Below are positions 8,685 to 16,568 of a DNA stretch of 18,827 nucleotides, piece by piece. This DNA comes from JACRLW01 sp050181465 (GTDB taxonomy: Bacteria; Planctomycetota; UBA1135; UBA2386). The stretch's first letter is position 1. Each line of letters begins with the position of its first letter. The position numbers and the translations under genes were made by a program. Below the pieces are notes generated by a model. It made no database searches. It was not told the DNA's origin and saw only the letters and a program-made list of their open reading frames with translations. The DNA lies in assembly GCA_050181465.1 (NCBI GenBank), contig JBFXDD010000061.1, forward strand, positions 1 through 18,827. The letters are read 5' to 3'.

Positions 8685-8748
8685 GCCCGGATGATCCGTG
8701 ACCGGCTGCTGCGATCGCCGCAACTCGCGCCCGGCCGCGTCGCTACGT
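8683..8748. repeat. Truncated copy 2 of the 182-bp repeat
   Basis: These 66 bp match the first 66 bp of copy 1 with two differences (at 8693 and 8706) and share the TA dinucleotide with the right end of copy 1. Similarity stops at 8748. Twelve bases later comes the stop codon of the large repeat-protein gene. It is a left-end fragment in the same orientation as the other copies. Confidence 0.85.
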
Positions 8749-8759
8749 GGGCGTCGACC

Positions 8760-11700
8760 TCACTCCTTGCCGCGGCCCGCAGCCTCGAGCTCGGCGGCGG
8801 CATCGATGTCCCACTCGACCTTCTCGCCGTCGCGAATCTCCTGGCTGTAGCGAATCTCGGGCTTGCCCGGCTCAGCGATCACGATGGTGTAGGTGTCCGG
8901 CGGGACGTTGCCGACCTCGTACCATCCGCTGTCCTCCACCTTCGACATCCCGGCACCCATCGCGCGGCGCAGGATCGACATCGTCGACACCCGCGAGGCG
9001 ATCGGCTTGCCGCGACCGTCGAGCACGGAGATCCAGCCGAGCGGGATCTTGGAGCCGTCGACATTCCGCGCGCGCAATCGAAGGGTCGCGCCGCGAATGA
9101 CCGTGATGGCGACCTCCACCGAGGACTCCTCGCCGACGATCACGTCCTCCGACACGCCCGGCGCCAGCCCCTCGGCATCGGCGCGCACCCGATAGGTGCC
9201 CGGCGTGAGTCCGGTGATCGTGAACTGTCCCTGTGCATCGCTGCGCACCGGGCGAGCCTGGACGCCGAACAGGTCCATGATCTGCTGTTCGGCACCGAGC
9301 GAGCTGTCCTGCCCCTCGCGCGACGCCACGAGTTCCGCGCCCGCCAGCGGCATGCCGCTGCCGTCGCGGACCGTCCCACGGATCGAGCCCGCCTTGGGCA
9401 GAGTGAGGATGAGTCCATCGATCCCGGTGATCCCGTCGACTGCGACGTTGTCGAGCGAACCCTGACCGTAGACGACTTCGGTGTTGGCTGCCCCGCCCGC
9501 CGCATCGGCGGCATTGTTCCCGCGACTGCCCGGTCCATTGCGCCGCCCGCTCGCGATGAGCCGATAGCGACCGGCGGCCATCGAGTTCAGTTTGAAGTTG
9601 CCGGCCTCGTCGGTGCGTGCCTGCGCGACGCCGTTCTTCATGATGATGCCCAAGAGTCCCGGGGCCGATTCGGCATCGGAGTCGATGACGCCGGCCGACA
9701 CCTGCACGCGCGCGACCGGCAATCCGGCCGAATCCACCACGCGGCCGGCGATGTAGCTCTGGGGCAGATCGAGATCGACGCGAAGTTCGCGCACGCCTTC
9801 CGGAACCTCGACCTCGAGGTTCGCTTGCTGCGGTTGCCCGGCGAAGCGCGTGACCTGGAAGAAGTAGGTGCCCGGTGAGAGTCCGATGAGTTGGTAGCCA
9901 CCTTGCGCATCGGTCGGCTGCGCGCGGATACCCATCCCGAAGAGCCCGTCACGATCGGTTCCCAGCGCGGTGACCATCGCTCGCTTCACGGGCTCGCCGC
10001 CGTCGCGCACCACACCGAAGACCCGGACGCTGCCTTCGGACTCGTCTTGGATGTCGAGGTGCGTGTCGCGACCGCGACGGACGGTCACGGTCTTGAGGCG
10101 CATGTTGCCCAAGAGGTCGTAGCCGAGGTTGGTGGCCCGTTCATCGATCTTCGACTTGAAGACGATGTACTGGCCGGGTGCCAAGGCATCGATCCGATAG
10201 TTGCCCGACTCGTCGGTGCTGGCGCTGCGGAAGGCCCCCGCTTGCAGACTCGCCGCGACCACGAGCGAATCGCGCAAGGGCGCGCCGCCCGCACCGGTCA
10301 CTCGACCTTCGATCGCACCACCCGAGTCGAGTTCGATGCTGATGCCTTCGGTGGGCGCCGCTTGGGCGATCTCGACGTCCTTCGCCGATGCCTTGGCGAG
10401 GTCTGGATGACGCGCGGTGAAGCGATACTTGCCGGCAGCGAGCCCATCGACCTCGAAGCGACCTTCGGAATCGGTGCGAGCACGCCGACGACCACCTTGA
10501 CCGACCCCGAGGAAATCGAAGTCTTCGGGATCGAAGTTCACTTGGAACATGCCGCGACCGCCACCTTCGTCGTCGCTGCCGCGGGCGCGATACGCGGTGA
10601 CTTCCGCGTTGGGCACCGGCTTGAGCGAACCGGCTTCCACGACGACACCACGCGCGATCGCACCCGGCTGGGCGCGGAAGGTCAGCACGTCACTCGTCGC
10701 ACCGGCCGCCAACTCGATCTCCTGGGACTCCGGATCGGAGTAGCCGTCGGCGCGCACGCGCACGCGGATCTTGCCCGGCGGGAGGCCGGTGAGTTCGAAG
10801 GTCCCATCCGCGGCATAGAAGTCGTTCCAGCCGCCGCCGAACATCTGATCGCCGAATCGCTGGCCGGCGCGCAGGCTGACCGATCCGCTGCGATCGCCCC
10901 GACCGTTGGCCCAGGGCGGTCCACGGCGGCGCGGTGCCTCTTCGCCTTCGGGAGCCGCGTTCGCATCCGCCGGCTCCGGTCGCACCGCCCGCGATCGCGT
11001 GTTGACCTCGAAGCGCGCGATCGGCCGGTCTTCGGCATCGATCACCTTGCCGCGGACGGTGACGCCGCGCGACATGACCACGCGCTGTTCCTCCGCGGTC
11101 TTCACGTTGAAGCGCACTTCGGTCACGTAGCCTGGCTTGCTGACTTGGAGGAAGATGCGCTCGGAGTCGACTCCCCGGGCGGTGAAGCGACCGTTGGAGT
11201 CGGTCTCGGCGGTCACGTTGCGCACGCGCAGCGCCAACTTCAGCACGTCGGGATCGCGCGGCTGCTCGAAGGGGCGAACCTCGACGGTGGCGCCCACCAC
11301 CGGCTGCTCGCGATCGTCCACCACCACGCCGCTGACCACGGCACCATCGCCAAGCGTCAATCGCAGATCGTCGTAGACGCCGCCGTCGACGAGAGTGAGT
11401 TCGGCGATGTCACTGGGCGCGTAGCCGTCGATGGCGGCGATGATGCCGACTCGGCCGGCAGCGACGTGGTTCAGTCGGAATCGCCCCTCCGCATCGGTGG
11501 TGATCGGTTCGTCGCGACCGTCCGCGCTGAACAGCACTCGACTGACGTCGAGATAAACCATCGCCACGTTGGCGCCCGAATAGGGCTGCCCGGTCGGATC
11601 GAGCACCTGACCGGCGATCGTCGCGCCTTCGTGGACGACGATGTCCACGGTCGCGATCTGGCCGACGCGCACATCGATGCCGTAACGATCTTCGAGTGCC

Positions 11701-12497
11701 ACTCCGTCGCCCGCAGCCGACAGCACGTAGCCGGTGCCCGGTGGCACACCGGCGAGGAGGAACTCACCGGCATCGTTCGTCACTTCCTCGATCCAACCGA
11801 ACTTGCGCTGCGTGAGTTGCCCGAGGAAGGCGTTGACGCCCGGTCGCAGACTGACGATCGCGCCGACTTGCGGCTGCCCAGCCGCGTCCAGCACGCGGCC
11901 CTGGATCGCTCCTGCAGGACTCGCGAACAGCTCGAGCCCGTCGCGAACTTCGCCTCGCGCGACACGGACCTGGAGCGGGGATCGCGCATAGGTGAAGAGG
12001 CCGCGCGCCTCGAGGAACACCGGGCCGGGTTCGACGGCGAGGAGTTCGAAGTGGCCGTTGGCCTCGGTCTGATCCTGCCCCAGCAGTCGCGGCGGTCGCG
12101 CATTCCCCGTCCAGAACCCGTTGCCCTCGAAGAACGAACCGCGGAAGCGCGACAGCAGCCGCTCGATCCCGGGGGGCTCGCGCATCGCGCGCACGGTGAC
12201 GTCGGGAATCGGCTGGCGGGTGGCTTCGTCGAGGACGATTCCGGCGAGCCGTCCACCCGGCGGTTGGATCCCGCCGTCGAGCGCCGTGCGGTTGGTTCGA
12301 TCCTCATCGCGCTCCCCGACCTGCTCGGCCGCCTTCTCGGCGGCGGTCGCGCCGCGCTCCGCCAGCGACTCGGAGTTGCCCGGACCGCCGTCCGGAGCAT
12401 TGGGACCTGGTTCGTTCGGACCCGACCAGAGCAGGAAGAACACGATGCCGCCGACCACTGCGAGGAGGACGGCGACCAGGAGGCTGCGTGAGGGCAT
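8760..12497 (-). CDS. Large carboxypeptidase-regulatory-like repeat protein, membrane-anchored
   Basis: This is a 1245-residue protein. I chose the ATG at 12497 because a GGAG lies just upstream and an N-terminal membrane helix (about 4-25) follows at once; the frame stays open further up into the adjacent repeat. A low-complexity Pro/Gly/Glu stretch (27-80) leads to about ten Ig-like CarboxypepD_reg-type (PF13620) units. Each starts G-x-V-x-D-x-x-x-x-P-(V/I)-x-x-A, at about 85, 199, 296, 389, 483, 617, 730, 827, 918 and 1040. Most close with a D-x-x-G-x-F/Y...L-x-x-G-x-Y segment. A degenerate final unit starts near 1137. There is no catalytic domain. It probably works outside the cytoplasm as a structural or binding protein. 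It is flanked on both sides by copies of the 182-bp repeat and lies downstream of the histidine kinase gene on the same strand. Ligand unknown. Confidence 0.85.
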   Translation of the reverse strand: MPSRSLLVAVLLAVVGGIVFFLLWSGPNEPGPNAPDGGPGNSESLAERGATAAEKAAEQVGERDEDRTNRTALDGGIQPPGGRLAGIVLDEATRQPIPDVTVRAMREPPGIERLLSRFRGSFFEGNGFWTGNARPPRLLGQDQTEANGHFELLAVEPGPVFLEARGLFTYARSPLQVRVARGEVRDGLELFASPAGAIQGRVLDAAGQPQVGAIVSLRPGVNAFLGQLTQRKFGWIEEVTNDAGEFLLAGVPPGTGYVLSAAGDGVALEDRYGIDVRVGQIATVDIVVHEGATIAGQVLDPTGQPYSGANVAMVYLDVSRVLFSADGRDEPITTDAEGRFRLNHVAAGRVGIIAAIDGYAPSDIAELTLVDGGVYDDLRLTLGDGAVVSGVVVDDREQPVVGATVEVRPFEQPRDPDVLKLALRVRNVTAETDSNGRFTARGVDSERIFLQVSKPGYVTEVRFNVKTAEEQRVVMSRGVTVRGKVIDAEDRPIARFEVNTRSRAVRPEPADANAAPEGEEAPRRRGPPWANGRGDRSGSVSLRAGQRFGDQMFGGGWNDFYAADGTFELTGLPPGKIRVRVRADGYSDPESQEIELAAGATSDVLTFRAQPGAIARGVVVEAGSLKPVPNAEVTAYRARGSDDEGGGRGMFQVNFDPEDFDFLGVGQGGRRRARTDSEGRFEVDGLAAGKYRFTARHPDLAKASAKDVEIAQAAPTEGISIELDSGGAIEGRVTGAGGAPLRDSLVVAASLQAGAFRSASTDESGNYRIDALAPGQYIVFKSKIDERATNLGYDLLGNMRLKTVTVRRGRDTHLDIQDESEGSVRVFGVVRDGGEPVKRAMVTALGTDRDGLFGMGIRAQPTDAQGGYQLIGLSPGTYFFQVTRFAGQPQQANLEVEVPEGVRELRVDLDLPQSYIAGRVVDSAGLPVARVQVSAGVIDSDAESAPGLLGIIMKNGVAQARTDEAGNFKLNSMAAGRYRLIASGRRNGPGSRGNNAADAAGGAANTEVVYGQGSLDNVAVDGITGIDGLILTLPKAGSIRGTVRDGSGMPLAGAELVASREGQDSSLGAEQQIMDLFGVQARPVRSDAQGQFTITGLTPGTYRVRADAEGLAPGVSEDVIVGEESSVEVAITVIRGATLRLRARNVDGSKIPLGWISVLDGRGKPIASRVSTMSILRRAMGAGMSKVEDSGWYEVGNVPPDTYTIVIAEPGKPEIRYSQEIRDGEKVEWDIDAAAELEAAGRGKE

Positions 12498-12578
12498 GGA
12501 GTCTCCGCGAGAGAGCGGCGGGCAGGCCGGGGATTGTGGCCGTGGGAAGAAGACGATTGTCGCGGTCGAACTCAGCCC

Positions 12579-12760
12579 TAGCCCGGAATACTCGTGAACG
12601 TCTGCTGCGATCGCCACGAGTCGCGCCCGGCGTCGTCGCTACGTCGGCTCCTCCCTGGCAGCGTGGCTACCGCTACGCTTCGGTCGTCGACCGACGCAGC
12701 TCCTTGCCGGACATCGACCTGCGGCGATCTCGCGACGACGTTCACGAACAATCCGGGCTA
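12579..12760. repeat. 182-bp palindromic MITE-like repeat, copy 3 (full)
   Basis: This copy begins TAGCCCGGAATACTCGTGAA and ends in the inverted form, with about 21 of 24 terminal bases matching between ends. It has the same length and orientation as copy 1. Most differences from copy 1 are in the left arm; the central palindromes and right arm are nearly identical. The terminal CTA of this copy is the TAG stop codon of the histidine kinase gene on the minus strand. It occupies most of the gap between the kinase gene and the repeat-protein gene, so any promoter or terminator there must overlap it. Confidence 0.85.
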
Positions 12761-14644
12761 GGCCTCGCGACCGGGGGCCGAGGCCGGCAAGCGCACGAGG
12801 AACTCGGTGTGACCGGGTTCCGCCGTGACGAGTCGGACTTCGCCCCGATGCGCCTCGAGGATTCGCCGAGTGATCGCGAGGCCGAGGCCGGTGCCGGACG
12901 AGCGGGTCGTGAAGTAGGGCTGGAACAGCCGCTCGCGATGTTCGGCCGGAATGCCTGGGCCGTCGTCGCGGATGCGGAACTCGACTGCGCCGTCGTCGGC
13001 TCCAGCACTCGATATCCGCACCGAACCGCGGTCGCCCACTGCGAGCAACGCGTTCTGAGCCAAGTTGAGGAGGGCCCGTCGCAGATCGCCGCGGTCACCG
13101 GAGATCGAGGTCGTTCCACCGCCGCGCACCAGTTCGAGATGCACGCCGGGAGGCTGCTGCGACGCGAGAAGATCGGCGAGATCCGCGAGCAGGTCGTCGG
13201 CGCGGAACTCCTCGATGCGAGGCTCAGGATTGCCGGCGAACTGACGGAAGTCACTCGCGATCCGCGCGAGCTGATCGGTCTGCTCGACCACGGTGCGGGC
13301 GAGACGGTCGGTCAACTCGGGAACCCGCGGATCGTCGTCTCGGCGCGCGCGCTGCACGAGCTGCGCGCTCATGCGCATGGGGGTCAGCGGGTTCTTGATC
13401 TCGTGCGCCACTTGCCGGGCCATCTCCGCCCAGGCCGCTTCGCGCGCCGCGGCGCGAAGTTGCTCGCGACTGTGTTCGAGTTCTCGCGCCATCGAGTTGA
13501 AGGAGGTCGCGAGGTCGGCGAGTTCGTCGGCACCGCGCACGGCGACGCGCACGGAGGTGTCACCCGAGGCGAGTTCCCGAGTCGCCGCCGAGAGTGCACG
13601 AACCGGACGAAGGATCGCTTGCGAAGCCACCAGCGACCAGACCAGCAGGACCCCGGTGACGAGGATCGTCAGACCGGTGAGCAGGTCGCCGAAGCGACGT
13701 GTGCTCGCGAAGAGCTCACGCTCGGGAGCTTCGACGATCGCCCGCCAAGTGAACCCGTGACTACCGTTGGTCGCAGTCCGCGCGAGACCTGCGATCCTTC
13801 GATCCCCGCGGTCTTCGGTGTACTCCAAGGACTCGGGTGCCGGCGCGGTCGCGCCGATCGGTGCGACCAGGCGGGCCGTGATCTCTTCGGCCGAGACTCG
13901 CGCGCGGTAACGCCCGCGGTCGCTCGTCGCGAGAATGTTGGCGTCGGCGTCGACGAGGTGAACCCGAGCACTGGGGTAACCGACCTCCCGCATGCGCGCC
14001 GCGAGTCGATCCACCGATTGCTGGACCCGCCGCCAGGGAACCAGCACGGCGACGACGCCCAGCCGCCCGGAATCGCTGCGGGTCGGCAGCACCACGCCGA
14101 AGCTGTAGTCGGCCGGGTCCATCGACGCGCGCTCCGGATTGCGTTGCAGAAATGCCGAGAGGTGGCGATCGAGCCAGACGATCGAGCGCGGCTCTCGCGA
14201 TGCTGCCTCGAACCAATCGACGTCGGCGACCGAACCGGGGATGAGTGCTCGCCGCGACTGCCGTGTCGTCTCCCCGGCCACGCCGACCGCATCGACGCTG
14301 CCGATCACGTCGCCGTGGTCCTGCGCCACCAGCACCAACTGGAAGTCGGTGTGGAAGCCGGTGATGAGGTCGATCTCGTTCTCGAAACGCTCCTGGTCGT
14401 CGTCGTCGAGGAGTCGCCGTGCCGCGCGCTCCATCAGGGACGCATCGCGTTCGACTTGTCCGAGGATGCCGTCGAGCTGGCGCGCCAAGGCTGCAGCGTT
14501 GTCTTCCAGCAGCACGCGCACGACTTGCGAGCGCAGGCGGTCCTCGACGCCCCGCTGCGCGAAGTGTCCGAAGATCAGGAACGGCAGCGCCGAACTCAGG
14601 ATCAGCGTGACGACGAAGCGCGCGGTGAGCGACCGGATCCGCAC
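12758..14644 (-). CDS. NtrY-like transmembrane sensor histidine kinase
   Basis: This is a 628-residue two-component sensor. Membrane helix 1 is at about 9-29, a periplasmic sensor region of about 290 residues follows, and helix 2 is at about 320-341. The HAMP linker is about 342-394. The HisKA H-box has His414 in VAHEIKNPLTPMRMSAQ. The HATPase has N-box NLAQNALLAV (527-536), G1 DDGPGIP (560-566), F-box FTTRSSG, and G2 GTGLGLA (584-590). All catalytic motifs are intact. The HEIKNPLTPM form and the HAMP layout resemble NtrY-type kinases, though no nitrogen link is visible. No response-regulator gene is in the window, so it is an orphan here. Its start lies 12 nt after the stop of the upstream lipoprotein gene, so the two probably form an operon. 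The TAG stop is supplied by the end of the 182-bp repeat. Confidence 0.92.
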   Translation of the reverse strand: MRIRSLTARFVVTLILSSALPFLIFGHFAQRGVEDRLRSQVVRVLLEDNAAALARQLDGILGQVERDASLMERAARRLLDDDDQERFENEIDLITGFHTDFQLVLVAQDHGDVIGSVDAVGVAGETTRQSRRALIPGSVADVDWFEAASREPRSIVWLDRHLSAFLQRNPERASMDPADYSFGVVLPTRSDSGRLGVVAVLVPWRRVQQSVDRLAARMREVGYPSARVHLVDADANILATSDRGRYRARVSAEEITARLVAPIGATAPAPESLEYTEDRGDRRIAGLARTATNGSHGFTWRAIVEAPERELFASTRRFGDLLTGLTILVTGVLLVWSLVASQAILRPVRALSAATRELASGDTSVRVAVRGADELADLATSFNSMARELEHSREQLRAAAREAAWAEMARQVAHEIKNPLTPMRMSAQLVQRARRDDDPRVPELTDRLARTVVEQTDQLARIASDFRQFAGNPEPRIEEFRADDLLADLADLLASQQPPGVHLELVRGGGTTSISGDRGDLRRALLNLAQNALLAVGDRGSVRISSAGADDGAVEFRIRDDGPGIPAEHRERLFQPYFTTRSSGTGLGLAITRRILEAHRGEVRLVTAEPGHTEFLVRLPASAPGREA

Positions 14645-14656
14645 GCTGCGAGGATA

Positions 14657-15916
14657 TCAGTTTCGCGACGGCTCGCGACTCTGGCGTAGGGATGCGATCC
14701 GCTTGGCGACGTCGCGATAGTTGGTCCAGTAGAGCAGGACGTCGGCGAAGTGGGTCAACGCGGCCTCCGTCTGCCCCGCTTCCTGCGCCGCGACGCCGAG
14801 GTCGTAGGCCTTCTTCGCCTCCTCGACGCGCACTTTCAGCTCGCGGGTGCGGTCGCGGACGTCGCGGTATGAGGGCGATCGCGCATCGAGCTTCGCGTAG
14901 GCCTCGATGGCAGCGTCGAGCGAGCCGAGCAGCTCGAGGTCCTTTGCCGCGAGGTATTCGGCCTCGAGTTCGCGACCGCGCAACGCGAGCAACATCTCAC
15001 CGATCTGCTCGCGCCGCTTCGCCGACTTCTCGAAGGCGGCTTCGAGTTTGGTTCGAGCGACTGTGAGTTCGCCGCGAGCCAGGGCGATCTGACCCTCATC
15101 GCGAAGGTCGCTCACCTCGATCTCGGCATTGGCGAGGCTGAGCAATTCGTCGACTCCCGGCAGCTTGCGCATGCTCTCGGGGGCCGACTCGATCGCGTGT
15201 TTCGCGCCGTGGTAGGAGCCGCGATCGATCATGTCGCGCGCGCTTTGGAGCAGGTCTTCGTGAACTCGTCGCTCAGCCTCGGCGAGCGGTGCCCGCGCCT
15301 CTTCGAGGCCGGGGTCGAGTTCGAGCGCGCGCCGGAGGTGGTAGAGCGACTGGCCGGCGAGGTTGTCGGAGCCCGCGCGCAGGCCGTCGAGGAAGTGCAG
15401 GCGCGCCTTCTGCCGGTTCGACGACCACGCCTCCCCGAGTTCCTCGAGTCCCTCCGTCGCTCGTTCATCGCCGGGGATGAAGCCGAGTGCCTCGTTGTAG
15501 CGGAGCAATGCGTCTTCGAGTTTGCCGGAGCGGGCCAGTTCATCGCCCTGGTCGGTCGCGCGGATCGCCAGTTTCTCGATCGCTTTCTGACGCCAGGCCA
15601 GCGCGGTCGGCTCTTCCGGATCCAGGGTCAGGACCTTCTCGAGTTCCGCGAGCGCGTCGGCATCGCGATTGGCGAAGATCATCGAGCGGGCGCGTTCCAG
15701 CAGCCACAGTTTGCGCACGCGCCAGTAGGCCGCTTCGACTGCCGGGTCGCCCGGAGCGGCCTCGCGAGCTTGCTGGATCGAGTCCCAGGCGTGGAGCCAG
15801 TCGGCGCGGCCGATCGCCGCTTCCGCGTCGGCCATGTGGTGGGACACGTTCGAGCAACCCGCCAGCAGCACGGCCAGCGACAGGGATGACAGGAGCGACG
15901 ACTTCTCGAAGGCCAT
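14657..15916 (-). CDS. TPR-like repeat lipoprotein
   Basis: This is a 419-residue protein with a lipoprotein signal: hydrophobic LLSSLSLAVLLAG followed by Cys21 (lipobox L-A-G-C). The remainder is almost entirely helical and rich in Ala, Glu, Leu and Arg. TPR-like units include ADALAELEKVLTLDPEEP, KLEDALLRYNEALGFIPGD and a QSLYHLRRALELDPG unit, plus a later AAIEAYAKLDARSP and QTEAALTHFADVLLY. It should be anchored in the periplasmic or outer-membrane leaflet and serve as a protein-interaction scaffold. It starts at the ATG at 15916 without an obvious Shine-Dalgarno sequence. Its proximity to the sensor kinase gene suggests, by inference, that it may contribute to that kinase's periplasmic input. 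No enzymatic motif is seen. Confidence 0.85.
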   Translation of the reverse strand: MAFEKSSLLSSLSLAVLLAGCSNVSHHMADAEAAIGRADWLHAWDSIQQAREAAPGDPAVEAAYWRVRKLWLLERARSMIFANRDADALAELEKVLTLDPEEPTALAWRQKAIEKLAIRATDQGDELARSGKLEDALLRYNEALGFIPGDERATEGLEELGEAWSSNRQKARLHFLDGLRAGSDNLAGQSLYHLRRALELDPGLEEARAPLAEAERRVHEDLLQSARDMIDRGSYHGAKHAIESAPESMRKLPGVDELLSLANAEIEVSDLRDEGQIALARGELTVARTKLEAAFEKSAKRREQIGEMLLALRGRELEAEYLAAKDLELLGSLDAAIEAYAKLDARSPSYRDVRDRTRELKVRVEEAKKAYDLGVAAQEAGQTEAALTHFADVLLYWTNYRDVAKRIASLRQSREPSRN

Positions 15917-16230
15917 GGCGAAGCGTGGGTTGCGGCGAGGTGCTGGTCAGGCCGACCGCCGAGCCTGCCGGCCTCGGACGGAGCCGGGCGGCGAATCTTC
16001 CCGCGGCCCGGCCGCGATACAACCCGGGGGATGGTGCGCGCGGTGTGGCTGCGCGGTTGGGCGGGGCAGGGGGTCGCCGCGCTGCATGGCGGGTTGGGCA
16101 CGCTGGGTCCGCGCGAACGCGTGGACACGGCTCATCTCCCACAGCCGCAGCACCCGGATGCGGTCGGGCTCCGCCGCGCGTCCAGCAGCGGCCGAAGGCC
16201 GTCGGCTGCTGCGGCAGGTTCGCGTGCCCG
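15917..16230. other. Intergenic region at the left boundary of the cassette array
   Basis: These 314 bp are very GC-rich and hold no convincing gene on either strand. Frames open here give Arg/Pro/Ala-rich translations with no family resemblance. The right end carries a hairpin (listed separately). The promoter of the lipoprotein-kinase operon should lie in the left part, but I see no clear -35/-10 pair. Confidence 0.5.
16180..16224 (-). other. Hairpin after the last cassette: degenerate attC or terminator
   Basis: On the minus strand, 7 nt after the stop of the 88-residue gene, CAGCAG...CTGCTG encloses CGGCC-TTC-GGCCG, with a short unpaired segment on one arm. The position is where the attC of the final cassette is expected, and the TTC loop in a GGCC stem resembles that of the site at 16506-16568. 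Neither end shows a proper AAC/GTT core: GTTCGCG lies on one side but GTCCAGC on the other. There is no T-run after the stem, so a classical Rho-independent terminator is not supported either. Confidence 0.4.
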
Positions 16231-16497
16231 TCAAGACCAGTGCGACCGCATGCGTTGTAGGAACCGCGCGTCCATGCCCGACTCGATCGGGATCACGCCG
16301 TCGATCCCGAACATGGGACACAGAGCGGTCTCGCCTGCCTCCATGTCATCCGGTGCCGGGTCAACCCAGTCGGTGATCGCGCCGGGCTCGAACTCCGCAC
16401 AGCAGCAGAAACATCCGCATCGCTCAGTGGTCAAGACGGTCTCGCGATGGTTCGAGCACTTCGCGTGCGCTTCGAGGATGTCCGGTTCTGCGCTCAT
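16231..16497 (-). CDS. Small Cys-rich, zinc-ribbon-like cassette protein
   Basis: This is an 88-residue protein with ERCGCFCCCAEFEP in the first half and ETALCPMFGIDGVIP in the second, followed by an Arg/Trp-rich helix ending RMRSHWS. It resembles a widespread family of small uncharacterised proteins that I recall with a CGCFYC knuckle and a CPxCGIDSV knuckle, a plausible zinc ribbon. Here the second Cys of the latter knuckle is Phe (CPMFG), so metal binding may be altered or use one of the extra Cys residues. The ATG at 16497 lies 8 nt after the core site of the preceding attC, so it is the first position in its cassette. Function unknown; probably cytoplasmic. The family assignment is from memory. 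Confidence 0.75.
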   Translation of the reverse strand: MSAEPDILEAHAKCSNHRETVLTTERCGCFCCCAEFEPGAITDWVDPAPDDMEAGETALCPMFGIDGVIPIESGMDARFLQRMRSHWS

Positions 16498-16505
16498 ATC
16501 GGTCC

Positions 16506-16568
16506 GGCCAACATCTCGTTGATCAGTGGCCGGCCGAAGGCCGGTCCGTCCCCATCGCGTTGTTGGTC
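16506..16568 (-). other. attC recombination site (cassette boundary)
   Basis: On the minus strand this 63-bp site starts GACCAAC (16568-16562) and ends GTTGGCC (16512-16506), giving the expected AAC...GTT core pairing. The centre is a strong hairpin, CCGGCC-TTC-GGCCGG. The stop codon (16523) of the PD-(D/E)XK-like gene is inside the site, and the next gene's ATG follows 8 nt after it. Confidence 0.78.

Noticed and set aside
9891..12491. 866-codon plus-strand reading frame
   Set aside because: Antisense shadow of the carboxypeptidase-regulatory-like protein. The high GC and codon bias keep it open, and its composition is Arg/His-rich without motifs.
12498..12617. Upstream extension of the large repeat-protein gene to a start inside the 182-bp repeat
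   Set aside because: The ATG at 12497 has a GGAG and is followed directly by the membrane helix. The extra 40 residues would be encoded by the mobile repeat and spacer.
8503..12760. Composite transposon bounded by insertion sequences
   Set aside because: The bracketing repeats are 182 bp, non-coding and in direct orientation, with no transposase between them.
12488..14689. 733-codon plus-strand reading frame
   Set aside because: Antisense shadow of the histidine kinase, which has all catalytic motifs on the minus strand.
15947..16321. 124-codon minus-strand frame across the array boundary
   Set aside because: Arg/Pro-rich, overlaps the 88-residue gene in another frame and shows no family resemblance.
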